Below, piece after piece: positions 34,315-42,677 of a DNA stretch of 46,592 bases. The notes under the pieces were generated by a model. The model saw only the letters and a list, made by a program, of their open reading frames with translations, was not told where the DNA came from and searched no databases. The stretch spans positions 1 through 46,592 of the forward strand of contig CALZDP010000009.1 in the NCBI GenBank assembly GCA_945638575.1, in the 5' to 3' direction. The stretch comes from an uncultured Clostridia bacterium. GTDB lineage: Bacteria; Bacillota; Clostridia; Christensenellales; Borkfalkiaceae. Every line of letters begins with the position of its first letter. Within the stretch, counting starts at the first letter, position 1. The position numbers and the translations under genes are program-made.

Positions 34315-35105
34315 TAAAGTCCCGTTTAGTTGCCCTTATCTTAGGTTGCACGATTTTGGCGTTATTTGTTTTTATGTCGGTCTGTCCTAAGGTGTTTACC
34401 CCGTACGCCCCCAAACAGACTTTTGAATTGTGGCTTAAGCCGTCGGCTTCGCATATTTTGGGAACAAACGACGTCGGTTACGATATTTTTACGGAAATAG
34501 TTTACGGCACCTCGCAAACATTTTTTATAGGTATAAGTTCAAGTTTGCTTGCCCTAATACTCGGCGCTCTAATCGGCGTTTTATCCGCCCAAAACGGCTT
34601 TATCGGACAAATCTTCAGCGGACTTATTAACCTGTTTGTAATGTTGCCCAAACTTGTCTGTTTGATAGTTTTGGCGGCGTTTGCTGGAAACGGCTATCTA
34701 AACAGAATACTTTTGATTGCCCTTTTCGGCTGGGTGGAAACGGCAAGGGAAATTCGTGCCAAAACCATAAAAATCAAGAGTTCTTCTTATATAGAAAACT
34801 GCAAAATACACGGCTTCGGAAAAATCCATATCGCGGTTTTCCATATACTTCCGAACCTATTTGATTTGCTGTTTGCAAGGTTTCTTAACGGCGTAAACGG
34901 CTCGGTAATGACGGAATCCGCCCTAAGTTTTTTGGGAATAGGCGACCTATATAACCCCACTTGGGGCACAATGATAAATTTGGCGTTCAGGCGCGGTGCG
35001 TTTATAAGGGGGGCTTACAATTATTTGCTTATGCCGGCGGTGTGCATATCCTTGCTGGTTTTGGCATTTTACCTTATCGGATTAGCGCTTAAAAAGGAGA
35101 ATTAA
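34311..35105 (+). CDS. ABC transporter permease, OppC/DppC/NikC type
   Basis: A 264-aa permease partner. An N-terminal anchor helix (LVALILGCTILALFVFMSV) is followed by the SASHILGTNDVGYDIFTEIVYGTSQTF motif typical of OppC ('HPLGTDDLGRDVFSRI-YG'), five further helices, and the EAA loop around RAKTIKIKSSSYIENCKIHG. It overlaps the preceding permease by 4 bp (ATGA) and is followed 1 bp later by the His-rich TPR gene. Confidence 0.88.
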   Translation: MIKSRLVALILGCTILALFVFMSVCPKVFTPYAPKQTFELWLKPSASHILGTNDVGYDIFTEIVYGTSQTFFIGISSSLLALILGALIGVLSAQNGFIGQIFSGLINLFVMLPKLVCLIVLAAFAGNGYLNRILLIALFGWVETAREIRAKTIKIKSSSYIENCKIHGFGKIHIAVFHILPNLFDLLFARFLNGVNGSVMTESALSFLGIGDLYNPTWGTMINLAFRRGAFIRGAYNYLLMPAVCISLLVLAFYLIGLALKKEN

Positions 35106-35106
35106 A

Positions 35107-36057
35107 ATGAAAAAACCACGCAAAAAAGGACCTTGTAAGGGGAATTTGCCGAAAGGCGCAGGGCTTAACGCTAACGCCGTAGAACCTAACGATAACGGCG
35201 CTAATAAAAAAGATGTTTGTTCAATGAAAAACGATACCCATTCCCACGGGAAACCGCACGTACACGGCAAGTTGTTTTCGGATATACATTCCTGTATAGA
35301 AAAGGAATGGCTTTATATGGATATAACCGTTCCCGACGACGAAAGAACGCTTTCGGCAAAAGAAAGTTCAGACGGTACTTACGAAAAAGTCATGGACTAC
35401 GTCGACGCCCTTTGTTTTCAGTTAAGATACCGCGAGGCTTTGGCTTGTTGCGAAAGTTTGTACAAAACCTATCCTAACGTTTACAGGCTTGAAAGACGGC
35501 TTGGCGTACTATATTTTAAGTTACTTAAATTTGACGAAAGTCAAAAATTTTTGACAAAGTGTCTTTTCGATACCGATGAAGAATTACAACTGACTTATAT
35601 TTTGGCTGTAGTCTGTTACTATAAAGAAGATTATCAAAGGGCAAAGAGTTTGCTAAGTAGGTGCGCCGTACTTTCCGCCGACGACGGTGAAATGTACGTT
35701 GCGGTGCTGTATTGGTTTTTATGCTGTTCGGTAAGACTTAACCATTCTTTTGACGAACTGAAAAACTTGGCAAAAAATTACAATTTTGATTGCGGTCATC
35801 ACTTGGGTTATGACGGAGCGGTGCGGTTTGCGCTTGATATGTTAAGCGAAGCAAAGGCGGAATCTTTTTGTGACAAGGATACAGCGCTTAACCGTTGCTG
35901 TTTAAATTACGGTTTAAGCGTTATCTTCGAAAGAAAGGACAAAGAAAAATGCCGTAAGTATTTAAGCAAATCTTTGGAGGATAAAGATTTATTCGGGGCG
36001 TATTCGTATATTGCGGGGTACAACGATTTTAACCGCAAAAATCAGCGTAATCCTTAA
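35107..36057 (+). CDS. TPR-like protein with a His-rich N-terminus
   Basis: A 316-aa soluble protein. The N-terminal 60 residues are basic then histidine-rich (DTHSHGKPHVHGKLFSDIHSC: five histidines in about 16 residues plus a Cys), a likely divalent-metal ligand. Residues about 85-300 form helical pairs of the tetratricopeptide kind (EALACCESLYKTYPN, ESQKFLTKCLF, RAKSLLSRCAVLS) and end in KCRKYLSKSL. The gene begins 1 bp after the permease stop with AAGGAG upstream, so it is the last gene of the transporter operon. A role in metal handling or in delivering cargo is inference; I know no named homologue. Confidence 0.65.
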   Translation: MKKPRKKGPCKGNLPKGAGLNANAVEPNDNGANKKDVCSMKNDTHSHGKPHVHGKLFSDIHSCIEKEWLYMDITVPDDERTLSAKESSDGTYEKVMDYVDALCFQLRYREALACCESLYKTYPNVYRLERRLGVLYFKLLKFDESQKFLTKCLFDTDEELQLTYILAVVCYYKEDYQRAKSLLSRCAVLSADDGEMYVAVLYWFLCCSVRLNHSFDELKNLAKNYNFDCGHHLGYDGAVRFALDMLSEAKAESFCDKDTALNRCCLNYGLSVIFERKDKEKCRKYLSKSLEDKDLFGAYSYIAGYNDFNRKNQRNP

Positions 36058-36157
36058 TAAAGCGCTAAATATTTTATAAGACGTTTAAACTTTTATGGAA
36101 TATCGAATATAAGATATCAAAGAATTTATAACTTGCGCTTTACTATCGGCTTTGTTG

Positions 36158-36186
36158 TTGACAAAAAATTATAATTGGTTTATTAT
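36158..36186 (+). promoter_or_regulatory. hypB1 promoter giving a leaderless start
   Basis: Consensus TTGACA (36158-36163), 17-bp spacer, TATTAT (36181-36186). The expected start point, about 7 bp on, is the A of ATG 36193, and no ribosome site precedes that ATG. Confidence 0.6.
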
Positions 36187-36192
36187 CTAACT

Positions 36193-36864
36193 ATGGACGA
36201 ATTTAAAATTGTTGAAATAAAGGAAGACATTCTTTCAAGAAATAACGAACAGGCTAAAGATATCCGCCGTGAAATGCGGGAAAAAAAGATATTCTTTTTA
36301 AACGTTATGTCCTCGCCGGGGAGCGGTAAAACCACCCTTATCACCGAAATCATCAACGGCTTGAAAAATGATTATAAGATAGGTATTATCGAAGCCGACT
36401 TAGATTCCGCGGTCGACGCCGAAACCATTGCAAAGACGGGTGTAAAAGTTGTGCAAATTCATACTTTGGGCGCCTGCCATATTACCTGTCAAATGTCTTA
36501 CGAAAGCCTTTCAGCGCTCGGTACGGACGGTCTTGACGTGGTCATTTTGGAAAATATCGGCAACCTTGTTTGCCCTGCGGAATTCGATACCGGCGCAAAT
36601 AAAAATTTGGTTTTGTTGTCCGTTCCCGAAGGCGACGATAAACCGCTTAAATATCCGCTTATGTTTGAAGTCGCGTCCGTTGTCGCCATTACCAAAACCG
36701 ACGTCGGAAAAATTTTCGACTTTTCGCCCGAGCGTGCGGTTGAAAACATACATAAACGCAACCCCGACGTTCCCGTGTTTATAACTTCCGCAAAATTAAA
36801 GCAGGGCGTAGACGAAGTCGTAAATTACCTTCGTTGCGAAATAGAAAAGGTTAAACGCGGTTAA
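36193..36864 (+). CDS. hypB: HypB-like nickel-insertion GTPase (paralogue 1)
   Basis: A 223-aa SIMIBI GTPase of the HypB/UreG group. P-loop SSPGSGKTT (41-48), HTLGACHITCQMS with the dimer-interface Cys/His pair, and ENIGNLVCPAEFDTG, the HypB metal-site block, then SVPEGDDKPLKYP. The guanine motif TKTD (cf. NKxD) is near the end. It lacks the N-terminal CxxCGC or His-rich nickel-storage segment. HypB hands Ni2+ from HypA to nickel-enzyme precursors at the expense of GTP. ATG 36193 is the start; an in-frame TTG at 36175 would overlap the -10. It is terminated before the next operon. Confidence 0.88.
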   Translation: MDEFKIVEIKEDILSRNNEQAKDIRREMREKKIFFLNVMSSPGSGKTTLITEIINGLKNDYKIGIIEADLDSAVDAETIAKTGVKVVQIHTLGACHITCQMSYESLSALGTDGLDVVILENIGNLVCPAEFDTGANKNLVLLSVPEGDDKPLKYPLMFEVASVVAITKTDVGKIFDFSPERAVENIHKRNPDVPVFITSAKLKQGVDEVVNYLRCEIEKVKRG

Positions 36865-36903
36865 CTTAATTGACTTTTGATAAAATTTGTTGAATTTAAA
36901 TGG

Positions 36904-36936
36904 ATGCGTACCCGAGCGGTGCGCATTTTCCTTTTT
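36904..36936 (+). terminator. Terminator after hypB1
   Basis: ATGCGTACC (36904-36912) pairs with GGTGCGCAT (36918-36926), then TTTCCTTTTT. Confidence 0.8.
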
Positions 36937-36988
36937 AAAGGGCTTTTGCGAGGGGAAGCGTAGATAGATTGACGGTGCAATAAAGCAT

Positions 36989-37012
36989 ATAATCGGGCTC
37001 TACAGACTTAAA
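36989..37012 (-). repeat. Dispersed repeat D, copy 12 (degenerate)
   Basis: Minus orientation: ATAATCGGGCTCTACAG then ACTTAAA; several mismatches, next to copy 13. Confidence 0.5.
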
Positions 37013-37020
37013 AAACGTCG

Positions 37021-37045
37021 ATAATCGACCTATAGGCGGACTTTT
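37021..37045 (-). repeat. Dispersed repeat D, copy 13 (A/B hybrid)
   Basis: Minus orientation: ATAATCGACCTATAGGC then GGACTTTT. Its left arm (in repeat orientation) is type B and its right arm type A, with a perfect GACCTATAGG(C/T) core. Nothing else is seen in 36937-37253. Confidence 0.88.
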
Positions 37046-37253
37046 ATGGCGTTTAACGATAAAAAAGAATATGACTTTGGGGTAATTGTTTTATATAAAT
37101 TCCCCGACATACGGCAATTATCTATTCAAAACTTTAAATTCACAATCGGTAAACAAATTTTCGGCTGTTAGTTGCAAAATTAAAAAACGTCGGTAAAAAT
37201 GTTGTCGAAAAAAGAAATATTGTCGAAAATTGAAAAATTTTTGAATTGCTCTA

Positions 37254-37282
37254 TTTACATTTTTGTTTTATAATAGTATAAT
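37254..37282 (+). promoter_or_regulatory. Promoter of the isomerase-like/hypBA operon
   Basis: TTTACA (37254-37259), 17-bp spacer, consensus TATAAT (37277-37282), 40 bp before the start codon, with AAGGAG in front of the ATG. Confidence 0.75.
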
Positions 37283-37321
37283 ATAAAAAAATAGCGATTT
37301 TCTGCTATAAGGAGAGTATTT

Positions 37322-38704
37322 ATGAATAAGGACGTTAGAATTTGCATTATCGGCGGAGGCCCTGCCGGTACCAGCGCTGCAATGTATCTTGAAAAAAACG
37401 GATACGACAACTATGTTATTTACGAAAAGACCAACCGTGTAGGCGGTAAAGCATTTTCGCCTATGATGAAATGTAAAACTGCCGACGGAAAGTGGGAAGA
37501 CAGAACCATTGAAATGGGCGCCGTTATGGGTTGCGATACCTACTTTGCCGTTCAGGAATGTGAAGAATTCGGCGGAACCACCCACCATGACGGTCCTCCG
37601 ATGGGACGTCGTTTTATGATGACCGACGGCACGCCCCAAAAGTCTTCTAAAATTGCTCTTTTGAAAAAGTTTATAAAAATGAAGAAGTTAAACAGACTTC
37701 TCGCCAAAAAATATTACGGCTACGACGTAAACGGACACCGCGGTGTTGCTCAAGGCAGATACGAAGGACCTTGCCCGTCGCCTAAAATGAAACTTCAGCA
37801 TATCGAAGGCGAAAACCCCAACTTAAAAGATCTTTCGATGCCTTTCTCGGAATTCCTTAAAATGAACAAGTGCGAAGACGCTACTTTGGTTTGGAAAGGA
37901 CCTTTCACGTCTTTTGGGTACGGTTACTTTGATGAAATTCCCGCGGCGTATGTTTTGAAGTATCTTGACGCATTCACCGTTCAGCAATTCCTTTCAACAG
38001 GTAAACTTTGGACGTGGCGCGGCGGTACGCAGTCCATTTGGGAAGGGGTAAACAATCACCTTAAACACCCTGCGCTTCTTAATTCCGAAGTTACGGGTAT
38101 CGAACGTAAAGAGGGCAAAGTTTACGTTACCGTAAACGGCAATACCGAAGTTTTCGATAAACTTATAATCTGCACACCGCTCGAAATGTTCTTAAAATAC
38201 GGCGATCCGCGTGAGGAAGAAAAGGAATTGTTCTCTAAGATCGTACATAAAGAATACTTCACGATGGCTGTAAGAACGGAAGAAGGCAACTGCCCCGATA
38301 TTTCTTACTACTTCTTTGAAAACATGACAAACGAAACGCGCGGACACCTTATGGTATTCTATCACCGTTGGCCGCAGACGGAAATCACCGAGCAACCTTT
38401 AGTTACCTTCACGTTAAGGAACCACGAAGGTATGGAAGACGTGCCGTTTGAGCAAGCGCGCGACACCACTCTTGCCGACATGACAAAGTGCGGTTTGCCC
38501 GTTGAAAAGACCGAACGTATAGACGACTGGTATTACTTCCCCCACGTAAGTTCAAAAGACTATGCGGACGGTTGGTACGACAAGGTCGAAGCAATGCAAG
38601 GAAAAGACAATACTTACTACGCAGGCGAAGTTATGGCTTTCGGCGATATGGAAGAAACCGTCGAATACAGCCGTGATCTTATCCGTCGTTTCTTTAATAA
38701 ATAA
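37322..38704 (+). CDS. FAD-dependent fatty-acid double-bond isomerase-like protein (PAI family)
   Basis: A 460-aa flavoprotein of the amine-oxidase fold. The FAD site is IIGGGPAGTSAAMYLE (Gly11, 13, 16), then YEKTNRVGGK and EMGAVMG. From memory its length and many blocks match the polyunsaturated fatty acid isomerase of Cutibacterium acnes (PAI, forming trans-10,cis-12 CLA): FGYGYFDEIPAAYVLKYLD, LWTWRGGTQSIWE, the YHRWP segment and WYYFPHVSSKDYADGWYDK, MQGKDNTYYAGE. So it may isomerise a polyunsaturated fatty acid; another role in redox or hydration of lipids is possible. It starts an operon with hypB2, a big Fe-S flavoenzyme and hypA. There are no membrane helices. Confidence 0.72.
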   Translation: MNKDVRICIIGGGPAGTSAAMYLEKNGYDNYVIYEKTNRVGGKAFSPMMKCKTADGKWEDRTIEMGAVMGCDTYFAVQECEEFGGTTHHDGPPMGRRFMMTDGTPQKSSKIALLKKFIKMKKLNRLLAKKYYGYDVNGHRGVAQGRYEGPCPSPKMKLQHIEGENPNLKDLSMPFSEFLKMNKCEDATLVWKGPFTSFGYGYFDEIPAAYVLKYLDAFTVQQFLSTGKLWTWRGGTQSIWEGVNNHLKHPALLNSEVTGIERKEGKVYVTVNGNTEVFDKLIICTPLEMFLKYGDPREEEKELFSKIVHKEYFTMAVRTEEGNCPDISYYFFENMTNETRGHLMVFYHRWPQTEITEQPLVTFTLRNHEGMEDVPFEQARDTTLADMTKCGLPVEKTERIDDWYYFPHVSSKDYADGWYDKVEAMQGKDNTYYAGEVMAFGDMEETVEYSRDLIRRFFNK

Positions 38705-38718
38705 TCGGTATTAAATCT

Positions 38719-38757
38719 GCCTTTGCCGAAGCGCTTTTCGGGTGTTTCGGCAAAGGC
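38719..38757 (+). other. Perfect 12-bp hairpin between the isomerase-like gene and hypB2
   Basis: GCCTTTGCCGAA (38719-38730) with TTCGGCAAAGGC (38746-38757), 15-nt loop. No T tract follows at once, so a partial terminator or an mRNA-stabilising/processing site that sets differential expression is likelier than full termination. Confidence 0.6.
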
Positions 38758-38798
38758 GTCGATTAAATAATTTTTATCTTCTATTCTTTAAGGCGATC

Positions 38799-39464
38799 AT
38801 GGGAAAAGTTAGAACAATACTGTTACAAAAAGGGGTTTTTGACGACAACGATTTGCAAGCCCGAAAGTTAAGAGATTATCTTAAAAGCAAGGGTACGTTT
38901 TTAATAAACGTTATGTCCTCGCCGGGGGCAGGCAAAACGACCACCCTTGTTTCGCTTATCAACAGGCTTAAAGGTTTTATGAATATCGCCGTAATGGAAG
39001 CGGATATCGATTACGATATCGACGCCGTTCGCGTTGCGGACAAAACGGGCTGTCCGTCTATTCAACTTCACACCGGCGGTATGTGCCATTTGGACGCCGA
39101 AATGACGAAACAGGGAATAGACGGTTTGGGAAGTTTCCCCGACCTTATATTTCTCGAAAACGTAGGCAATCTCGTTTGCCCTGCGGAATTCGATACCGGC
39201 GCGCATCTGGACGCAGTTATACTTTCGGTGCCGGAAGGGGACGACAAGCCTTTAAAATACCCGTTGGTTTTCCAAAAGGCAAGCATTGTCATAATAAACA
39301 AGATTGACGCCTTAGACTATTTTACATTCGACGCGGAAAAGTGTAAGCGCAATATTTTGGAAAACAATCCCAACGCTCGAATATTTACCGTTTCCGCAAA
39401 AACGGGCGAGGGAATGGAAGAACTTACAAATTACATTAAAAAAACAATAAAGGAGTGGCACTGA
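38799..39464 (+). CDS. hypB: HypB-like nickel-insertion GTPase (paralogue 2)
   Basis: A 221-aa paralogue of the gene at 36193. P-loop SSPGAGKTT (41-48), HTGGMCHLDAEM with the Cys-His metal pair, ENVGNLVCPAEFDTGAH, SVPEGDDKPLKYP, and NKID as the guanine motif. This copy keeps the canonical NKxD that paralogue 1 has as TKTD. Start ATG 38799 follows an AAGG; an upstream in-frame ATG (38742) lies in the hairpin. It ends in TGATG, overlapping the next start. It has no His-rich N-terminus. Its function would be Ni2+ delivery in concert with the hypA gene downstream. Confidence 0.9.
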   Translation: MGKVRTILLQKGVFDDNDLQARKLRDYLKSKGTFLINVMSSPGAGKTTTLVSLINRLKGFMNIAVMEADIDYDIDAVRVADKTGCPSIQLHTGGMCHLDAEMTKQGIDGLGSFPDLIFLENVGNLVCPAEFDTGAHLDAVILSVPEGDDKPLKYPLVFQKASIVIINKIDALDYFTFDAEKCKRNILENNPNARIFTVSAKTGEGMEELTNYIKKTIKEWH

Positions 39465-42316
39465 TGCCCAAGCAGAACGATAAAATAATCAGTAAATATC
39501 AAGGCGAACAAAATCCGGATAAGCGCTATATAAAACTCGGTAAAAAAATCACCGACGTAGTAGTGCATAAAATTGCCGGCGTTACATCGGACGATCCCGA
39601 ATACTGGGGGCTTAAAGAGGTTTTAACGCCTGAAATGTGCGACGTTGCCAACAAAATGAAACTTCGCAAATTTTACACGTTTGAACAACTTTTAAAAATG
39701 AATAAGGACGTAGAGCCTGCTGCTTTGCAAAAGTTACTTGACGAAATGTCCTATATCGGTATTTTGGAATACGATTACGGCGATAATTACGACCACTACG
39801 GCGAACTTAAAGACAAGCCCCGTATAAAAAGATACCGCTTGCCTTTCTTCGTGCCCGGTTCTGCCGAACTTTTCAATTCATCGGTAGACCGTATTGCCAA
39901 AAATCCTGCGGTCGCTTCTTTCTTTGAAAGAATGACCTTTATTCCGCTTGCAGGTATTACCCAAATGGTTCCGCCGGGAGGCGACGGCATCGGTATGCAC
40001 GTTATCCCCGTCGAAAAGGCAATAAACGCTGAAAATCAGTCGGTGGACTTAGAACATATTTCCTATTGGCTTAAAAAATACGAAGGGCATATTTCCGCAG
40101 GTATTTGTTCCTGCCGTGCTTCGCGCGCAATACTCGGCGACGGCTGTACCGACGACGTTGACGATTGGTGTATCCAACTCGGCGATATGGCGGACTACAC
40201 CGTGGAAACCGGCCGTGCTCACTACATAACCAAAGAACGCGCTTTGGAAATTTTGGAACTTGCCGAGAAGAACGGTTACGTTCACCAAATAACCAACATC
40301 GACGGCGAAAACAAGATTTTCGATATCTGCAACTGCAACGTAAAAGTTTGCAACGCTTTAAGGACGGCGCTTTTATTCAACACGCCCAATATGGAACGCA
40401 GCGCTTATACTGCCAAAGTTACCAAAGAAAACTGCGTTGCTTGCGGTAAATGCGTTGAAGTTTGTCCTGCCGGCGCAGTAAAATTAGGTCAAAAACTCTG
40501 CCATAAAGACGGCAGTGAAGTAAAATATCCCCACGCACCCCTGCCCGACAACAATATTTGGGGCGAATACGCTTGGGATGAAGAATACCGCGACACCGCG
40601 CGTTTGTCTAACACTTACGAAAGCGGAAGCGCGCCTTGTAAGGCGGCTTGCCCTGCGCACGTTCCCGTTCAGGCATACCTTAAACTTGCCCACGAGGGTA
40701 AGTATAGGGAAGCCCTTGCAATGATTAAGACGGAAAACCCCTTCCCGGCGGTTTGCGGAAGGGTATGCAATAAGCGTTGCGAACTCGCTTGTACCCGCGG
40801 CGACATCGACGCGCCCGTTTCCATAGACGCGGTTAAAAAATTCGTTGCCGACCTCGAAATCAAGTCGGATAACCGCTATATCCCCGAAAAGGTCGTTCAG
40901 TCGGTTTACGGCAAGTTCGATGAAAAGATTGCTATTATCGGCGGAGGCCCTGCAGGGCTTTCGGCGGCCTATTATCTGGCGCAGATGGGTTACAAGCCCA
41001 CCGTGTTTGAAAAGAACCCCGTTGCCGGCGGTATGTTGACCTACGGTATTCCTTCATACAAACTCGAAAAGGACGTAATCGCTTCCGAAATAGAGGTTAT
41101 GAAGGAATTGGGCGTTGAAATCAAATGCGGAGTGGAAGTAGGCAAAGATACCACTATCGCCAAACTTAAAGAAGAGGGCTATAAGGCTTTTTATATAGCA
41201 ATCGGCTGTCAGGGCGGAAGACGTCCGGGCGTTGACAACGACACCGCAAAAGGCTGTGAAATTGCCGTTGAATACCTTCGTAACAGTTATGAAAACAGAG
41301 AATCCTTTACGGGCAACGTGGTAGTTGTGGGCGGCGGTAACGTTGCTATCGACTGCGCGCGCAACGCGCATAGATTAGGCGCTCAAAGCGTCAGTATGTA
41401 CTGCCTTGAAAATAGAGAAAGTATGCCTGCAAGCGTTCAGGAAATCAAAGAAGCCGAAGAAGAAAACGTTTCGGTCAATCCTTCTTGGGGACCTAAAGAA
41501 GTTAAGGTTAACCAAAATGGCGAAGTTTGCGGTATAGTCTTTAAAAAATGCACAAGAACCATTGACCCCGAAACCAAAAAATTCTCGCCCTTATACGATG
41601 AAAATGAAACTATCGAAGTCAGCGCAGACAAGATTGTTTTCGCTATCGGTCAGGCAGTGGAATGGGGCAAACTTTTAGAAGGTACCAAAGTTACGTTGCG
41701 CGGAGGTAATTACCCCGTTGCGGACGCCTTTACCTATCAAACAGTCGATCCCGACGTGTTTGTCGGCGGAGACGTATTTACAGGTCCTCGGTTTGTAATC
41801 GACGCTATCGCACAGGGACATGAGGCGGCTGAAAGTTTACACCGCCACGTTCGTCCCAACGCTCATATGACTATCGGCAGAGACAGAAGATATTACGCTA
41901 CTTTGGATAAAGAGGACGTAACCTATCCTTCTTACGACAAGACTCCCAGACAGACAGAAAAGGATGACGACACAATTGACAGTAAGACTTCCTTCCGCGA
42001 CGCACACGGTACCCTTACTTCCGAACAGGTTAAGGCGGAAACGGGCAGGTGCTTATCCTGCGGTGCTTCTTACGTCGATCCCAACAAGTGTATCGGTTGC
42101 GGTCTTTGCACCACAAGATGCGAATTCGACGCTATCCACCTTGTACGCGATCATCCGGAATGTACCAATATGCGCGCCGCAGAACAGAAGGTTACCGGTT
42201 TACTCGGCTATGCGGTCAAACGTGCGTTTAAGATTGTCGGACACTTAGGTTCCGAAGAAGCCAAGATGCTTAAACTTAAACGTAAGGCATTCAAAAAAGC
42301 CCAAAAAAGTAAATAA
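39464..42316 (+). CDS. Large Fe-S/FAD oxidoreductase, NfnB/GltD-like C-terminal half
   Basis: A 950-aa modular soluble enzyme. The N-terminal 1-315 domain includes CSCRASRAILGDGC and ICNCNVKVCNALR. A [4Fe-4S] ferredoxin motif follows at Cys324-327-330-334. The GltD/NfnB part (about 380-855) has Cys-rich AACPAHVPVQAYLKLA and CGRVCNKRCELACTRG, FAD site GGGPAG (493-498) and NAD(P)H site GGGNVA (623-628). A C-terminal ferredoxin motif is at Cys876-879-882-886, after Cys863/866. This is the layout of NAD(P)H-dependent electron-transfer proteins. The acceptor is unknown. Start ATG 39464 has AAGGAG 8 nt upstream and overlaps the hypB2 stop; hypA follows with a TAATG overlap. Confidence 0.88.
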   Translation: MPKQNDKIISKYQGEQNPDKRYIKLGKKITDVVVHKIAGVTSDDPEYWGLKEVLTPEMCDVANKMKLRKFYTFEQLLKMNKDVEPAALQKLLDEMSYIGILEYDYGDNYDHYGELKDKPRIKRYRLPFFVPGSAELFNSSVDRIAKNPAVASFFERMTFIPLAGITQMVPPGGDGIGMHVIPVEKAINAENQSVDLEHISYWLKKYEGHISAGICSCRASRAILGDGCTDDVDDWCIQLGDMADYTVETGRAHYITKERALEILELAEKNGYVHQITNIDGENKIFDICNCNVKVCNALRTALLFNTPNMERSAYTAKVTKENCVACGKCVEVCPAGAVKLGQKLCHKDGSEVKYPHAPLPDNNIWGEYAWDEEYRDTARLSNTYESGSAPCKAACPAHVPVQAYLKLAHEGKYREALAMIKTENPFPAVCGRVCNKRCELACTRGDIDAPVSIDAVKKFVADLEIKSDNRYIPEKVVQSVYGKFDEKIAIIGGGPAGLSAAYYLAQMGYKPTVFEKNPVAGGMLTYGIPSYKLEKDVIASEIEVMKELGVEIKCGVEVGKDTTIAKLKEEGYKAFYIAIGCQGGRRPGVDNDTAKGCEIAVEYLRNSYENRESFTGNVVVVGGGNVAIDCARNAHRLGAQSVSMYCLENRESMPASVQEIKEAEEENVSVNPSWGPKEVKVNQNGEVCGIVFKKCTRTIDPETKKFSPLYDENETIEVSADKIVFAIGQAVEWGKLLEGTKVTLRGGNYPVADAFTYQTVDPDVFVGGDVFTGPRFVIDAIAQGHEAAESLHRHVRPNAHMTIGRDRRYYATLDKEDVTYPSYDKTPRQTEKDDDTIDSKTSFRDAHGTLTSEQVKAETGRCLSCGASYVDPNKCIGCGLCTTRCEFDAIHLVRDHPECTNMRAAEQKVTGLLGYAVKRAFKIVGHLGSEEAKMLKLKRKAFKKAQKSK

Positions 42317-42660
42317 TGCACGAACTCGGAATTGTTAAGCACGTCGTCGATCAGGTAGAAAAAGCCGCCGAAGAAAACAAAGTTAACAAGGTTTTAAAAC
42401 TTACCCTTGAAGTAGGCGAAGTTTCTTCTATCGTGCCTGACTACTTTAAAGACTGCTTTGAATGGTACAAAAAAAAGACTAAGTATATGCAGGATACCTT
42501 GCTTGATTTGGTTATTATCGAAGGCATTTCTTACTGCACTAACTGTAAAACCACTTATAAAACGGTTGAACACGCTAAGATTTGCCCAAGTTGCGGAAGC
42601 AAAGAAACTTACCTTGTTACGGGTAACCAAATGACAATTAAAGATATGCTTGTAGAATAA
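42316..42660 (+). CDS. hypA: Nickel metallochaperone HypA
   Basis: A 114-aa HypA/HybF protein. The nickel site is the N-terminal MHE (residues 1-3), and the zinc site is the two CxxC pairs Cys74/Cys77 and Cys90/Cys93. It delivers nickel to a client enzyme with HypB. Its start overlaps the oxidoreductase stop (TAATG) and has no ribosome site of its own, so its translation depends on the upstream gene. No hydrogenase, urease or HypCDEF genes are visible in the window. Confidence 0.95.
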   Translation: MHELGIVKHVVDQVEKAAEENKVNKVLKLTLEVGEVSSIVPDYFKDCFEWYKKKTKYMQDTLLDLVIIEGISYCTNCKTTYKTVEHAKICPSCGSKETYLVTGNQMTIKDMLVE

Positions 42661-42677
42661 ACTTAAAAAAACTTTAA

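Noticed and set aside
36193-42660. A hydrogenase maturation operon
   Set aside because: Only hypA and hypB are present; no hydrogenase subunits, HypC, D, E or F are seen, so the hydrogenase label is not supported by this window.
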